Source: Chelatococcus caeni (lineage in GTDB: Bacteria > Pseudomonadota > Alphaproteobacteria > Rhizobiales > Beijerinckiaceae). From it: a stretch of 64,000 nucleotides of DNA. Under the pieces are notes generated by a model. The model saw only the letters and a list, made by a program, of their open reading frames with translations, was not told the DNA's origin and did no database searches. Positions 27,307-36,780 of this stretch are shown one piece after another. The position numbers were made by a program, and so were the translations under genes. Every line of letters starts with the position of its first letter. The stretch's first letter is position 1. Where the stretch lies: positions 62,001 to 126,000 of the forward strand of contig NZ_JACIEN010000002.1 of the NCBI RefSeq assembly GCF_014196925.1. The letters run 5' to 3'.

Positions 27307-28209
27307 ATGACCACCATCGCCTTCATCGGCCTCGGCCACATGGGCGGCCCCATGGCCGCCAATCTCGCCAGGGCCGGCCACAAGGTCCTCGGCTATGACC
27401 TCGTCGCATCTTTGCGCGAGGCTGCGGCCGAGGACGGCGTCACCATCACGGCGAGCGCGGCGGAGGCCGTCGCGGCGAGCGAAGCGGTCGTCACCATGCT
27501 GCCGGCGGGCAAGCACGTCATCGCCGTGTGGAAGGAGATCCTGCCGGCGGCGAAGGCCGGCACGCTCTTCATCGATTCCTCGACCATCGACGTCGAGAGC
27601 GCGCGCCGCGCCCATGCCATGGCGCACGAGGCGGGGATGGACGCGATCGATGCCCCGGTCTCGGGCGGCGTCGGCGGGGCGAAGGCCGGAACGCTGACCT
27701 TCATGGCCGGCGGCACCGACGGCGCCTTCGCGCGGGCCAAGCCCATCCTCGAGGCCATGGGCAAGCGCATCGTGCATTGCGGCCCGGCCGGCAACGGCCA
27801 GGCGGCCAAGATCTGCAACAACATGATCCTCGGCATCTCGATGATCGGGGTGTGCGAGGCCTTCGCCCTCGCCGAGAAGCTCGGCCTCTCGCACCAGGCG
27901 CTGTTCGACGTCGCCTCCACCTCCTCCGGGCAGTGCTGGTCGATCACCACCTATTGCCCGGTGCCGGGCCCGGTACCGGCGTCGCCGGCCAACAACGGCT
28001 ACCGGCCAGGCTTTGCGGCCGACCTCATGCTGAAGGACCTGCGGCTGTCGCAGGATGCGGCGCTGGCGAGCGGCGCGGCAACGCCGCTCGGCGCCGCCGC
28101 GGCTCAGCTCTACGCCCTCTATGCCGGCGCCGGCCACGGCGGGGAGGACTTTTCCGGCATCATCCACTTCCTGCGCGGGCTCGCCGGCGTGGAATCGACG
28201 AAAGCATAA
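27307..28209 (+). CDS. mmsB: 3-hydroxyisobutyrate dehydrogenase
   Basis: Beta-hydroxyacid dehydrogenase of 300 aa. The NAD-binding motif GLGHMGGPMAANLA is at residues 7-20, the substrate-binding segment DAPVSGGVGGAKAGTL is near 117, and the catalytic Lys is in GNGQAAKICNNM. It oxidises 3-hydroxyisobutyrate to methylmalonate semialdehyde, the substrate of MmsA. GGGAGG is correctly spaced before ATG 27307. It is the last recognised gene of the valine operon. A 3-hydroxyisobutyryl-CoA hydrolase and an enoyl-CoA hydratase are not in the cluster. Confidence 0.93.
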   Translation: MTTIAFIGLGHMGGPMAANLARAGHKVLGYDLVASLREAAAEDGVTITASAAEAVAASEAVVTMLPAGKHVIAVWKEILPAAKAGTLFIDSSTIDVESARRAHAMAHEAGMDAIDAPVSGGVGGAKAGTLTFMAGGTDGAFARAKPILEAMGKRIVHCGPAGNGQAAKICNNMILGISMIGVCEAFALAEKLGLSHQALFDVASTSSGQCWSITTYCPVPGPVPASPANNGYRPGFAADLMLKDLRLSQDAALASGAATPLGAAAAQLYALYAGAGHGGEDFSGIIHFLRGLAGVESTKA

Positions 28210-28278
28210 GGCCGGTCCGGCCATCCGGCCGCATCGCGGCGGCGAGTGTTGCATTCGCCCTACAGCATCACAGCGGCA

Positions 28279-28294
28279 GTCACGCTAGCGTGAC
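28279..28294. promoter_or_regulatory. Perfect 16-bp palindrome GTCACGCTAGCGTGAC
   Basis: Continuous even palindrome, 53 bp upstream of the start of the membrane-protein gene at 28347 and 70 bp after mmsB. It could be an operator for a homodimeric regulator. No known consensus is recognised. Confidence 0.55.
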
Positions 28295-28346
28295 CGAAAT
28301 TGCGGGTGGCACGGTGCCGCCCGCCGGTCGGTTGAAGCGTAGGCCC

Positions 28347-29564
28347 ATGCGTTCGCCCACACCCGCTCTCGATCCGGCGCTCGACGCCGCCATCCTGCTG
28401 CGCCGCATCGGCTTTGCGACCCTTCTCGTCGCCGTGCCGATCACGGCGCTCGTGGCGCGCCGCGCCGCGGTGGTCCTGGTGCCGATCGGGATCATCCTCA
28501 TGGTCCTCGCCGCGCTGATGGACGGCGCCAACGGCGGCTTCAACCGCAGCCTCCGGCGCACCTTCGTGTCCCCGGCCGGCCTCGCGGCGCTGCTGCTCAT
28601 CGGCTGGGCCGCGCTCTCGATCGCCTGGGCGCCGCAGGCGAACACGGCGCTCGACAAGCTGCTCAACGCTCTCGGCGCCGCCGCCATGGCCTTTGCCGGC
28701 ATCGCCGCCCTGCCGGAGCGCATGCGCGCCTCCAACCTCTATCTCACCGGCATCGGCGCCGCCGCCGCGTCCATCTTCGCCATTCTCGTCGCCCTCGGCC
28801 TTCTCGGCCGCGACACGATCGATCCCGGCAGCCTCGAGCGCGGCCTCATCACGCTCTCGGTCCTGGTGTGGCCGGCGATCGGCTGGCTCGTCTCGCGAGG
28901 GCACGGGCTTGTCGCGCTGGCGCTCGGCGCGGTCGCCGGCCTCGCTGTCGTCGTCGGCGGCAGCTTCATCCCGCTGCTCGCGCTCGCGGCCGGCGCGACG
29001 ATGTTCGCCCTGACGTCATGGCGGCCGCTCGTCGGCCGGGACGTGCTGCGCGTCGCGGTCGCCGCCGTCATCCTCGCCGCCCCGCTCCTGCCCTTTCTGC
29101 TGCGTCCCCTCGCCAAGGCGCTGATGGGCACGGCAAGCCCGGCGGTGCAGTCCATCCGCGTCTGGGCCGATATCGTGCGCAGCGATCCCCTGCGCCTCAT
29201 CACCGGCCACGGGCTCGACGCCAGCCTGCGCGGCCGCCTCGTCGGCCTCGTGCCGCGCGAGGCGCCCCTCTCGCTGCCCTTCGAGATCTGGTACGACCTC
29301 GGCGTCGTCGGCGCGACGACGCTGGCGGTGCTGCTCTATTTCGCCATCCGCGCCGCCGGCGGCATGACGGCCTCGCTCGTTCCGGCGGCCATCGCCACCT
29401 TCACGGTCGCCTTCGTCGTCGCCGCCTCGGGCATGGCGACGACGCAGGCCTGGTGGCTGACACTGATCGGCATCGCCGTCATCGCCTTCCTCGCCATCGA
29501 GCGCGGCCAGTTCCGCACGACGCGGCCCAAGGCGCGGCTGTTCGGCCGTCTCGGCAAGCCTTGA
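28347..29564 (+). CDS. Polytopic membrane protein, O-antigen ligase/polymerase-like
   Basis: Protein of 405 aa dominated by about ten hydrophobic helices. A larger loop in the last third contains VQSIRVWADIVRSDPLRLI and GHGLDASLRG, followed by PFEIWYDLGVVGA. This resembles the Wzy/WaaL-like periplasmic loop (RXXXW...GHG). The role may be glycan polymerisation or ligation, but no glycan genes are adjacent, so function is open. ATG 28347 is chosen where the hydrophobic protein begins; the ribosome-binding site is weak. GTC-rich codon use resembles its neighbours. Confidence 0.7.
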   Translation: MRSPTPALDPALDAAILLRRIGFATLLVAVPITALVARRAAVVLVPIGIILMVLAALMDGANGGFNRSLRRTFVSPAGLAALLLIGWAALSIAWAPQANTALDKLLNALGAAAMAFAGIAALPERMRASNLYLTGIGAAAASIFAILVALGLLGRDTIDPGSLERGLITLSVLVWPAIGWLVSRGHGLVALALGAVAGLAVVVGGSFIPLLALAAGATMFALTSWRPLVGRDVLRVAVAAVILAAPLLPFLLRPLAKALMGTASPAVQSIRVWADIVRSDPLRLITGHGLDASLRGRLVGLVPREAPLSLPFEIWYDLGVVGATTLAVLLYFAIRAAGGMTASLVPAAIATFTVAFVVAASGMATTQAWWLTLIGIAVIAFLAIERGQFRTTRPKARLFGRLGKP

Positions 29565-29579
29565 ACGACGGCGGCCCTG

Positions 29580-30575
29580 TCAGGCCGCGGCGATGCGCCC
29601 CTCGGCGACCGCATGGCAGGCGACGCCCGCCTCGAGCGGCGGCACCTCGCGCCGGCAACGGTCGAAGACGAAGGGGCAGCGCGGGTGGAAGGTGCAGCCC
29701 GACGGCGGGTTGATGGGGTTCGGGATCTCGCCCTGCACCGCCTCGCGCAGTCGGCCCGTCATGGCGATGTCGGGCACGGCGTTGAGCAGCATGCGCGTGT
29801 AAGGGTGCTGCGGCCGCACGAAGAGGTCGCGCCCGCCGCCGATCTCGACGATGCGGCCGAGATACATGACGCCGATGCGGCTCGCCATGTGGCGGACCAC
29901 CGCGAGATTGTGGCTGATGAAGAGATAGGTCAGGCCGAAGCGGTCCTGCAGGTCACGCATCAGGTTGAGGATCTGCGCCTGCACCGACACGTCGAGGGCC
30001 GAGGTCGGCTCGTCGCAGACGATGAACTCGGCCTTAGAGGCAAGCGCCCGGGCGATGGCGATGCGCTGCCGCTGGCCACCGGAGAACTCGTGCGGAAACT
30101 TGTCCCCGTCCGCCGGATGGAGGCCGACGAGCGTCAGCAGCTCGCCCACCCGCTCGTGCACCTCGCGGGCGCTGGCGCTCAGGGAAAAGGCCCGGATCGG
30201 CTCGGCGATGATGCGCTCCACGCGCCAGCGCGGATTGAGGCTGGCGTAAGGGTCCTGGAAGATCATCTGGATGCGCCGGCGCAGCGCCCGCACGTCCGCC
30301 GCGCGGCGCGGATCGTTGATCGGCACGCCATCGATGACGACCTCGCCGGCCGAGGGCGGCATGAGGCCGACGACCATGCGCGCCACCGTGGACTTGCCGG
30401 AGCCCGATTCCCCGACGAGCGCGAAGGTCTCGCCGCGCCGGATGGTGAAGCTGACGTCGTCCACCGCCGTCAGATACTGCTTCTGCCCGCCCTCCAGCAT
30501 GCGGTTGAGCCAGGGCTTGGAGACGTCGAAGACGCGCCTCAAATTGCGCACCGCGACGAAGGGGGTCTCGGTCAT
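29580..30575 (-). CDS. dppF: Dipeptide/oligopeptide ABC transporter ATP-binding protein, DppF type
   Basis: ABC ATPase of 331 aa. Walker A is GESGSGKS (about 55-62), the signature is EFSGGQRQRIAIARAL, and Walker B is FIVCDEPTSALD. The C-terminal oligopeptide-transporter region has the CTFHPRCPF...C cysteines that form the Fe-S or metal site known in this family. It overlaps the dppD stop by 4 bp and closes the dppABCDF operon. It powers uptake together with DppD. Confidence 0.92.
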   Translation of the reverse strand: MTETPFVAVRNLRRVFDVSKPWLNRMLEGGQKQYLTAVDDVSFTIRRGETFALVGESGSGKSTVARMVVGLMPPSAGEVVIDGVPINDPRRAADVRALRRRIQMIFQDPYASLNPRWRVERIIAEPIRAFSLSASAREVHERVGELLTLVGLHPADGDKFPHEFSGGQRQRIAIARALASKAEFIVCDEPTSALDVSVQAQILNLMRDLQDRFGLTYLFISHNLAVVRHMASRIGVMYLGRIVEIGGGRDLFVRPQHPYTRMLLNAVPDIAMTGRLREAVQGEIPNPINPPSGCTFHPRCPFVFDRCRREVPPLEAGVACHAVAEGRIAAA

Positions 30576-31558
30576 GACGCAATCTCCGCATGCGCCTCGT
30601 CATAGAGATGGCAGGCGACCTTGCGCCGGTCGCGGTCGAGCGGCTCGGGCCGGTCCACCGCGCAGCGGGCGAAGGCGCGCTCGCAGCGCGGATGGAACGG
30701 ACAGCCCGGCGGAATGGCCGAGAGGCGCGGCATGGCGCCCCGGATCTGCACCAGCCGGTCGGCATGGGTCTCGAGCGAGGGAATGGCGCCCATCAGCCCC
30801 ACCGCATAGGGGTGCAGCGGGTGCTTGACCACGTCGCGCACCGGGCCGATCTCGGCGATGCGGCCCGAATACATCACCGCCACCCGGTCGGCCGTCTCGG
30901 CGATGACTCCCATGTCGTGGGTGACGAGCATGACGGCGGTGCCGCGCTCCGCGCACAGGCGCTTGATGAGCGTGATGATCTGCGCCTGCACGGAGACGTC
31001 GAGCGCCGTGGTCGGCTCGTCGGCGATGACGAGCTCGGGCTCGGCCGATAGCGCGAGCGCGATGACGACGCGCTGGCGCATGCCGCCGGAGAACTCGTGC
31101 GGATAGCCGTCGATGCGCCGGTCGGGCGCCGGGATGCCGACCTCGGCCAGGAGATCGATGGCGCGCCGGCGCGCCTGCCCGGCCGACAGGGGCAGGTGCG
31201 TCCTGATGGTCTCCACCAGCTGCTCGCCAACCGTGTAGAGCGGATTGAGGCTCGTCAGCGGGTCCTGGAAGATCATGCCGATGCGCTTGCCGCGCACGCG
31301 GCGCATCGCCTCGGGCGAGAGATTGTCGATGCGCTCGCCCTTCAGGCGGATCTCGCCGCCGGCGATGCGGCCGGGCGGCTCGATGAGGCCGATGACGGCC
31401 GAGCCCGTCACCGACTTGCCGGCGCCCGACTCGCCGACGACGCCGAGCACCTCGCCCGGCGCGATGTCGAAGGAGACGCCGTCGATGGCTTTCAGCACGC
31501 CGCGGCGGGTGACGAATTGGACCTTGAGGTCGCGGACGGAGAGGACGGGTTCTGTCAT
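30572..31558 (-). CDS. dppD: Dipeptide/oligopeptide ABC transporter ATP-binding protein, DppD type
   Basis: ABC ATPase of 328 aa. Walker A is GESGAGKS, the signature is EFSGGMRQRVVIALAL, and Walker B is LVIADEPTTALDV. The C-terminal PPGCPFHPRCERAFARC motif is typical of the family. The ATG at 31558 overlaps the dppC stop (ATGA). A longer in-frame reading to 31660 is rejected because it lies inside dppC and precedes the conserved N-terminus. Confidence 0.92.
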   Translation of the reverse strand: MTEPVLSVRDLKVQFVTRRGVLKAIDGVSFDIAPGEVLGVVGESGAGKSVTGSAVIGLIEPPGRIAGGEIRLKGERIDNLSPEAMRRVRGKRIGMIFQDPLTSLNPLYTVGEQLVETIRTHLPLSAGQARRRAIDLLAEVGIPAPDRRIDGYPHEFSGGMRQRVVIALALSAEPELVIADEPTTALDVSVQAQIITLIKRLCAERGTAVMLVTHDMGVIAETADRVAVMYSGRIAEIGPVRDVVKHPLHPYAVGLMGAIPSLETHADRLVQIRGAMPRLSAIPPGCPFHPRCERAFARCAVDRPEPLDRDRRKVACHLYDEAHAEIAS

Positions 31559-32538
31559 CTGAGCTTCGGGTTCAGGGCATCGCGCAGCCAGTCGCCGAGC
31601 AGGTTGACGGCGAGGACGAGGGCCGCGAGCGTGAGGCCGGGGAAGGCGACGATCCACCACTCGCCGGAGAAGAGATAGTCGTTGCCGATGCGGATGAGGG
31701 TGCCGAGCGAGGGCTGCGTCGGCGGCAGGCCAACGCCGAGGAAGGACAGGGTCGCCTCGGTGATGACGGCGAGGCCGAGGTTGATGGTGAGGATGACGAG
31801 CACCGGCCCGATGACGTTGGGCAGCACGTGCCGCGCCATGATGACGATGGGTGGAAGCCCGACGAGCCGCGCCGCCTGGATGTAGTCCTTGTTCTTCTCC
31901 ACCAGCGTCGAGCCGCGGATGGTGCGCGCGTACTGCACCCAGAACGACAGGCCGATGGAGAAGACGAGCACGCCGAAGGCCGTGTCCTCCCGGCTCGCCC
32001 CCTTGAGCAGCGCATGCACCACGCCGTCGACCAGGAGCGCGATGAGGATGGCCGGGAAGGTGAGCTGCACGTCGGCGATGCGCATGATCACCGCATCGAC
32101 CCGCCCGCCGACATAGCCGGCGACGAGGCCGAGCGTGATGCCGATGGCGGCCGCCATCAGCACGCCGAGCACGCCGATGATGAGCGACACGCGCAGGCCG
32201 TAGAGGATGGCCGAGAAGAGGTCCCGCCCCTGGTCGTCCGTGCCGAGCAGGAAGCGGGCGTCGCCCGCCGGCAGCCAGCGCGGCGGATTGAGCGAATCGA
32301 TGAGGAAGACCTCCGCCGGGTCGAACGGATTGTAGGGCGCGATCAGCGGCGCGAAGAGCGCGAGGACGGCGAGCGCGAGCGTGACGAGGGCGGCGAGCAC
32401 CGTGACGCGGGAGGCGAGGAAGCTCGCCATGAGGTCATGGTCCATCACCCGCGCGAACCAGCCGGGCGCCGGCGTCGCCACCGTCGGCGGGGAGGCCTTG
32501 GCTTCTTCCTGCGTGACGTAGGGCATCTCGTTCCTCAC
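31555..32538 (-). CDS. dppC: Dipeptide/oligopeptide ABC transporter permease, DppC type
   Basis: Permease of 327 aa with an extended N-terminus typical of OppC/DppC and six hydrophobic segments. Conserved pieces include LLGTDDQGRDLFSAILYGLRVSLIIG and the EAA-type loop YIQAARLVGLPPIVIMARHVLPN. It overlaps dppB by 4 bp. It forms the inner-membrane pore with DppB. Confidence 0.92.
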   Translation of the reverse strand: MRNEMPYVTQEEAKASPPTVATPAPGWFARVMDHDLMASFLASRVTVLAALVTLALAVLALFAPLIAPYNPFDPAEVFLIDSLNPPRWLPAGDARFLLGTDDQGRDLFSAILYGLRVSLIIGVLGVLMAAAIGITLGLVAGYVGGRVDAVIMRIADVQLTFPAILIALLVDGVVHALLKGASREDTAFGVLVFSIGLSFWVQYARTIRGSTLVEKNKDYIQAARLVGLPPIVIMARHVLPNVIGPVLVILTINLGLAVITEATLSFLGVGLPPTQPSLGTLIRIGNDYLFSGEWWIVAFPGLTLAALVLAVNLLGDWLRDALNPKLR

Positions 32539-33515
32539 GCGGCGCGCACCGTGACCTTCAGGCGCGGGTCGACGACCGCGTAGAGAAGGTCAACGGCGAG
32601 GTTGATGACGACGAAGAGGAAGGCGATCAGCAGCAGGTAGGCGGCCATGATGGGAATATCGACGTTCTGCACCGCCTGCAGGAAGAGCACGCCCATGCCC
32701 GGCCACTGGAACACCGTCTCGGTGATGATGGCGAAGGCGATGATGGAGCCGAGCTGCAGGCCCGTGATGGTGATGACCGGCACCAGCGTGTTCTTGAGCG
32801 CATGGCCGAAGTTGATGGCCCGGCGCGTCAGCCCGCGGGCGCGGGCGAACTTGATGTAGTCCGTGCGCAGCACCTCGAGCATCTCGGCGCGCACCAGGCG
32901 CATGATCAGCGTCATCTGGAAGAGGCCGAGCGTGATCGACGGCAGGATGAGCGCCCTGAGCCCCGAGGTGGTGAGGAAGCCCGTCGTCCACCAGTCGCCG
33001 AGCCGCACCACCTCGCCCCGCCCGAAGGAGGGCAGCCAGCCGAGGGTGACGGCGAAGACATAGATGAGCAGGATGCCGATGAGGAAGGTCGGCAGGCTGA
33101 CGCCGACGAGCGACACGGCCTGGAAAAGCTTGGCGAGCCAGCTGTCGCGCCGGAGCGCCGTGTAGACGCCCATCGGGATGCCGACGACGAGGGCGAAGAC
33201 GGCGGAGACGAAGGCGAGCTCCAGCGTCGCCGGCATGCGCTCGCCGAGCAGCTTCGTCACCGGCTGGCGGAACTGGTAGGAGATGCCGAAGTCGAGCTTC
33301 GCCGCCCGGCCGACATAGCGCGCGAACTGCACGACGAAGGGGTCGTTGAGGCCGAGGCTCTCGCGGATCTGCGCCCGCTCCTCGGCGGAGGCTTCGATGC
33401 TGACGATCTGGTTCACGGGATCGCCGACGAAGCGGAACATCGCGAAGGCGATGAAGGCCACCGCCAGCAGCACGCCGATGGACTGGACGAGGCGGCGGAT
33501 GATGAAGGCAAGCAT
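32535..33515 (-). CDS. dppB: Dipeptide/oligopeptide ABC transporter permease, DppB type
   Basis: Permease of 326 aa beginning MLAFIIRRLVQSIGVLLAVA, the standard OppB/DppB start. The EAA loop YIKFARARGLTRRAINFGHA is in the second half. ATG 33515 (GAAGAGC upstream) is preferred to the in-frame ATG 33551, which adds a charged non-conserved leader. It lies 195 bp downstream of dppA, and the gap contains strong hairpins. Confidence 0.91.
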   Translation of the reverse strand: MLAFIIRRLVQSIGVLLAVAFIAFAMFRFVGDPVNQIVSIEASAEERAQIRESLGLNDPFVVQFARYVGRAAKLDFGISYQFRQPVTKLLGERMPATLELAFVSAVFALVVGIPMGVYTALRRDSWLAKLFQAVSLVGVSLPTFLIGILLIYVFAVTLGWLPSFGRGEVVRLGDWWTTGFLTTSGLRALILPSITLGLFQMTLIMRLVRAEMLEVLRTDYIKFARARGLTRRAINFGHALKNTLVPVITITGLQLGSIIAFAIITETVFQWPGMGVLFLQAVQNVDIPIMAAYLLLIAFLFVVINLAVDLLYAVVDPRLKVTVRAA

Positions 33516-33615
33516 GGACTGCTCTTCGTGTTGGGCGACGGCGGCCCGCACCCGAGGACGCGGGGCACCGCTCCGGCGCCGGCTTCCCGCCGGCCAGATA
33601 AACCGCCGCCCTTCC

Positions 33616-33702
33616 CGTGCCCGGCATCACCGGGCACGGCATTCACGCGAGAACGCGGGGGCGGTTCGCCTCGGACAAGGCTGCACGCGAGCGTGCAGCC
33701 TT
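33616..33702 (-). terminator. Hairpins between dppA and dppB
   Basis: AAGGCTGCACGC (33677-33688) pairs with GCGTGCAGCCTT (33691-33702), a 12-bp perfect stem 8 bp after the dppA stop. CGTGCCCGG (33616-33624) pairs with CCGGGCACG (33630-33638) further on. The first could be an intrinsic-type terminator or decay barrier, without a long U-run. Confidence 0.7.
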
Positions 33703-33710
33703 TCGCCCCC

Positions 33711-35306
33711 TTACTCCTTGGTCACCCAGTAGAACAGGAACTGGTTGTCGGCCCGCTGCACCACCTTGGTGTTCTTGGCGACGCCCCAGGCCAGCGCCTG
33801 CTGATGCAGCGGCACGTAGCCCCAGTCCTCTACCTGGCCGAGGGTATAGGCCTCCTTGATGAGCTCGTTGCGCTTGGCCGTATCCGTCTCGCCGAGGACC
33901 TGCTTGATCAGCTCCTCCATCTTCGGGTTGCAGTAGTTGCCGAGATTGTTGTTGCCGCCGTTGCCCTTCTCGTCGCGGCAACGGTACATGTTGGCGAGGA
34001 CGTTGTAGGAATCGAAGGAGCCCGGCGTCCAGCCCAGCAGGTAGAACGACGTGTCGTAGCCGCCGGCCGCGAGCACCTTGGCGAAGTACTTGGCCTTCGG
34101 CTGGGCGTTGAGGTTCACCTTGATGCCGACGCGCGCCAGCATGCCGACCACCGCCTGGCAGATCCGCTCGTCGTTGACGTAGCGGTCGTTCGGACAATCC
34201 ATGCCGACCTCGAAGCCCTCGCCGTAGCCGGCCTCCGCCAGGAGCTTCTTCGCCCCTTCGGGATCGGCCGCCGGACGTTTGAAGTCCTCCGACAGATCGA
34301 ACAGCAGCGGCGAGATCATGAGCGCGGTCGGCGTCGCGGCCCCGCGCATGACCTTGTCCTTGATCGCCTCGATGTCGATGGCCTTGTAGACGGCCTCGCG
34401 CACGCGCTTGTCCTTGAAGGGGTTCTTGCCCTTCACGTTGGAATAGAGCAGCTCGTCGCGATACTGGTCGAACCCGAGGAAGATGGTGCGCAGTTCAGGC
34501 CCCTGCATGACCGAGGCATTGGCGCTCGCGTTCACGCGGTCGACATCCTGCAGCGGCACGGGGTCGATCCAGTCCACCTCGCCGGAGAGGAGGGCGGCGA
34601 CGCGCGTGGCGTCGGAGGCGATCGGCGTGAAGATGGCCTCGGTCAGGTTGTGCTGCGGCTTGTCCCACCAGCCCGCATTGGGCTTCCAGACGGTCTTGAC
34701 GCCGGGCTGGTGGCTCTCGACCACGAACGGGCCGGTGCCGTTGGCATTGAGCGCGGCATGGCTCGGCGTGGTCGCGGCGGCGGGGGTCGGCTTGCCGGCG
34801 TTGTTGGCCTCCGACCACTCCTTGTCCATGATGTACCACGTATCCCACTCGTAGTGCAGGATCGGGTTGGGGGCGGGCAGCTCCACGTCGACCGTGTAGT
34901 CGTCCACCTTGACGAACTTGGCCTCGGGCGGGATGCGGGTCTTGAGGTCGGACCCGTCGGCGCGCACGCGGTCAGCCGAGAACAGCACGTCGTCGGCGTT
35001 GAAATCGTTGCCGTTGTGGAATTTCACGCCCTGGCGCAGGTAGAAGCGCCAGCGCTTGCCGTCTTCCAGCACCTCCCAGCGTTCGGCGAGGCCCGGAATG
35101 ATCTTGAGTTCTGGATCGCGCTTGGTGAGGCCTTCGTAGGCCGCGGCATGCATGCCGAGGGTGAAGGTCTCGTTGAGCGTATAGGGGTCGAGCGACTTGT
35201 AGTCGCCCTGGAAGGCGAAGCGCAGCGTCTTGGCCTGCAGCGGCGCACTGGCCAGCAGCAAGCCGGCGAAGGACGCGACGGCAGCCCCCCTGACGAATTT
35301 CAGCAT
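33711..35306 (-). CDS. dppA: ABC transporter substrate-binding protein, DppA/OppA family
   Basis: Family 5 extracellular binding protein of 531 aa. It has a Sec signal peptide (MLKFVRGAAVASFAGLLLAS, cleavage near QA-K at 25-26) and mature start TLRFAFQGDYKSLDPYTLNE. It includes GVKFHNGNDFNADDVLFS and the C-terminal ...GWTPGSFDSYNVLAN segment. It captures peptides or related N-acyl compounds in the periplasm. GAGAGGA lies before ATG 35306. It is divergent from an M20 amidohydrolase, which suggests an acylated or peptide-like substrate that is hydrolysed after import. Confidence 0.92.
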   Translation of the reverse strand: MLKFVRGAAVASFAGLLLASAPLQAKTLRFAFQGDYKSLDPYTLNETFTLGMHAAAYEGLTKRDPELKIIPGLAERWEVLEDGKRWRFYLRQGVKFHNGNDFNADDVLFSADRVRADGSDLKTRIPPEAKFVKVDDYTVDVELPAPNPILHYEWDTWYIMDKEWSEANNAGKPTPAAATTPSHAALNANGTGPFVVESHQPGVKTVWKPNAGWWDKPQHNLTEAIFTPIASDATRVAALLSGEVDWIDPVPLQDVDRVNASANASVMQGPELRTIFLGFDQYRDELLYSNVKGKNPFKDKRVREAVYKAIDIEAIKDKVMRGAATPTALMISPLLFDLSEDFKRPAADPEGAKKLLAEAGYGEGFEVGMDCPNDRYVNDERICQAVVGMLARVGIKVNLNAQPKAKYFAKVLAAGGYDTSFYLLGWTPGSFDSYNVLANMYRCRDEKGNGGNNNLGNYCNPKMEELIKQVLGETDTAKRNELIKEAYTLGQVEDWGYVPLHQQALAWGVAKNTKVVQRADNQFLFYWVTKE

Positions 35307-35589
35307 GATGGTCCTCTCTGGCACGACCCGTCTTGGCGCGGGTCAAGGCTCGATCTGGGTGGCGGACGCGCCGCCGGCCGTTTCATTCGGCTCTGATGCG
35401 AACAATAGACAGTGTCACCTGCAACGGTCTAGTGGCCATTCAGCGCCGTGTCGGACTGCGCATGCGCGCACCGGGCCCTGAGGCCGCAGCCCATGCGCGC
35501 TGCGCGGTTGACCTGACCGGACGGCTTCGTTTTGCTGGGGAAAGCGCGCCCGGCCGGGCGCGAACCAGCCACGAGGGGCCGTTCTTCCC

Positions 35590-36762
35590 ATGCCGAAAAC
35601 CGACCGTATCGCCGCGCTCAAGGATGAGATCACCACCTGGCGCCGCGACTTCCACAGCAATCCGGAGCTGCTGTACGACGTCCACCGCACCGCCGGCATC
35701 GTCGCCGAGAAGCTGGCCTCCTTCGGCTGTGACGAGGTCGTGACCGGCATCGGCCGCACCGGCGTCGTCGGCGTCATCCGCGGGCGCAGCAGCGGCTCGG
35801 GCAAGGTCATCGGCCTCAGGGCCGACATGGACGCGCTGCCGATCGAGGAAGAGACGAACCTGCCCTATCGCTCGAAGGTGTCCGGCAAGATGCACGCCTG
35901 CGGCCACGACGGCCACACCGCGATGCTCCTCGGCGCGGCGCGCTATCTCGCCGAGACGCGCGATTTCGACGGCACCGTGGTCCTCCTATTCCAGCCCGCC
36001 GAGGAAGGCGGCGGCGGCGCCCGGGCCATGATCGACGACGGGGTGATGGACCGCTTCGGCGTGCAGGAGGTCTACGGCATGCACAACATGCCGGGGCTGC
36101 CGGTCGGCTCCTTCGCGCTGCGCCCCGGCCCGCTGATGGCGGCGGCGGACCGCTTCCGCATCCGCGTCGAGGGCAAGGGCGGCCATGCCGCCAAGCCCAA
36201 CGAGACGATCGACACCCTCCTCGTCTCGACCCATATCGTCACGGCCCTGCAGTCGATCGTCTCCCGCAACGCCGATCCGCTCGAATCGGCGGTCGTCTCG
36301 GTCACCGCCTTCAAGGCGGGCGAGGCCTTCAACGTCATCCCGCAGACGGCCGAGCTCATGGGCACCGTGCGCACGCTGACGCCGGAGTTGCGCGACCTGT
36401 GCGAGACGCGACTGAAGGAGATCGTCACCACCATCGCGCGCGCCTTCGGCGCCACGGCGACGGTCGAGTACGAGCGCGGCTATCCCGTCACGCGCAACCA
36501 TGCGGCGCAGACGGAATTCGCCGCCGGCATCGCCGCCAAGGTGGCCGCGGGTGCCGGCGCGGTGGACCTCGAGGTGCCGCCGACCATGGGCGCCGAGGAC
36601 TTCTCCTTCATGCTCGAAGCGCGCCCCGGCGCCTTCATCTTCATGGGCAACGGCGATTCGGCGGGCCTGCACCACCCCGCCTACGACTTCAATGACGAGG
36701 CCATCCCCGTCGGCGTCGGCTATTGGGCGACGCTGGTCGAGACGGCGATGCCCGCGAACTGA
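35590..36762 (+). CDS. M20-family amidohydrolase (hippurate hydrolase-like)
   Basis: Metallo-amidohydrolase of 390 aa in the HipO/IAA-amino-acid hydrolase group. Metal ligands are visible in MHACGHDGHTAM, PAEEGGGGARAMI and YGMHNMPG; the C-terminal MGAEDFSFMLEARPGAF supplies the last Glu/His region. It removes an acyl group from an N-acyl amino acid in the cytosol. It is divergent from the dpp operon (283 bp between starts), so the transporter may deliver its substrate. GAGGGGCC precedes the ATG. Confidence 0.88.
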   Translation: MPKTDRIAALKDEITTWRRDFHSNPELLYDVHRTAGIVAEKLASFGCDEVVTGIGRTGVVGVIRGRSSGSGKVIGLRADMDALPIEEETNLPYRSKVSGKMHACGHDGHTAMLLGAARYLAETRDFDGTVVLLFQPAEEGGGGARAMIDDGVMDRFGVQEVYGMHNMPGLPVGSFALRPGPLMAAADRFRIRVEGKGGHAAKPNETIDTLLVSTHIVTALQSIVSRNADPLESAVVSVTAFKAGEAFNVIPQTAELMGTVRTLTPELRDLCETRLKEIVTTIARAFGATATVEYERGYPVTRNHAAQTEFAAGIAAKVAAGAGAVDLEVPPTMGAEDFSFMLEARPGAFIFMGNGDSAGLHHPAYDFNDEAIPVGVGYWATLVETAMPAN

Positions 36763-36780
36763 AGAAACGGGGCGCGGCGC

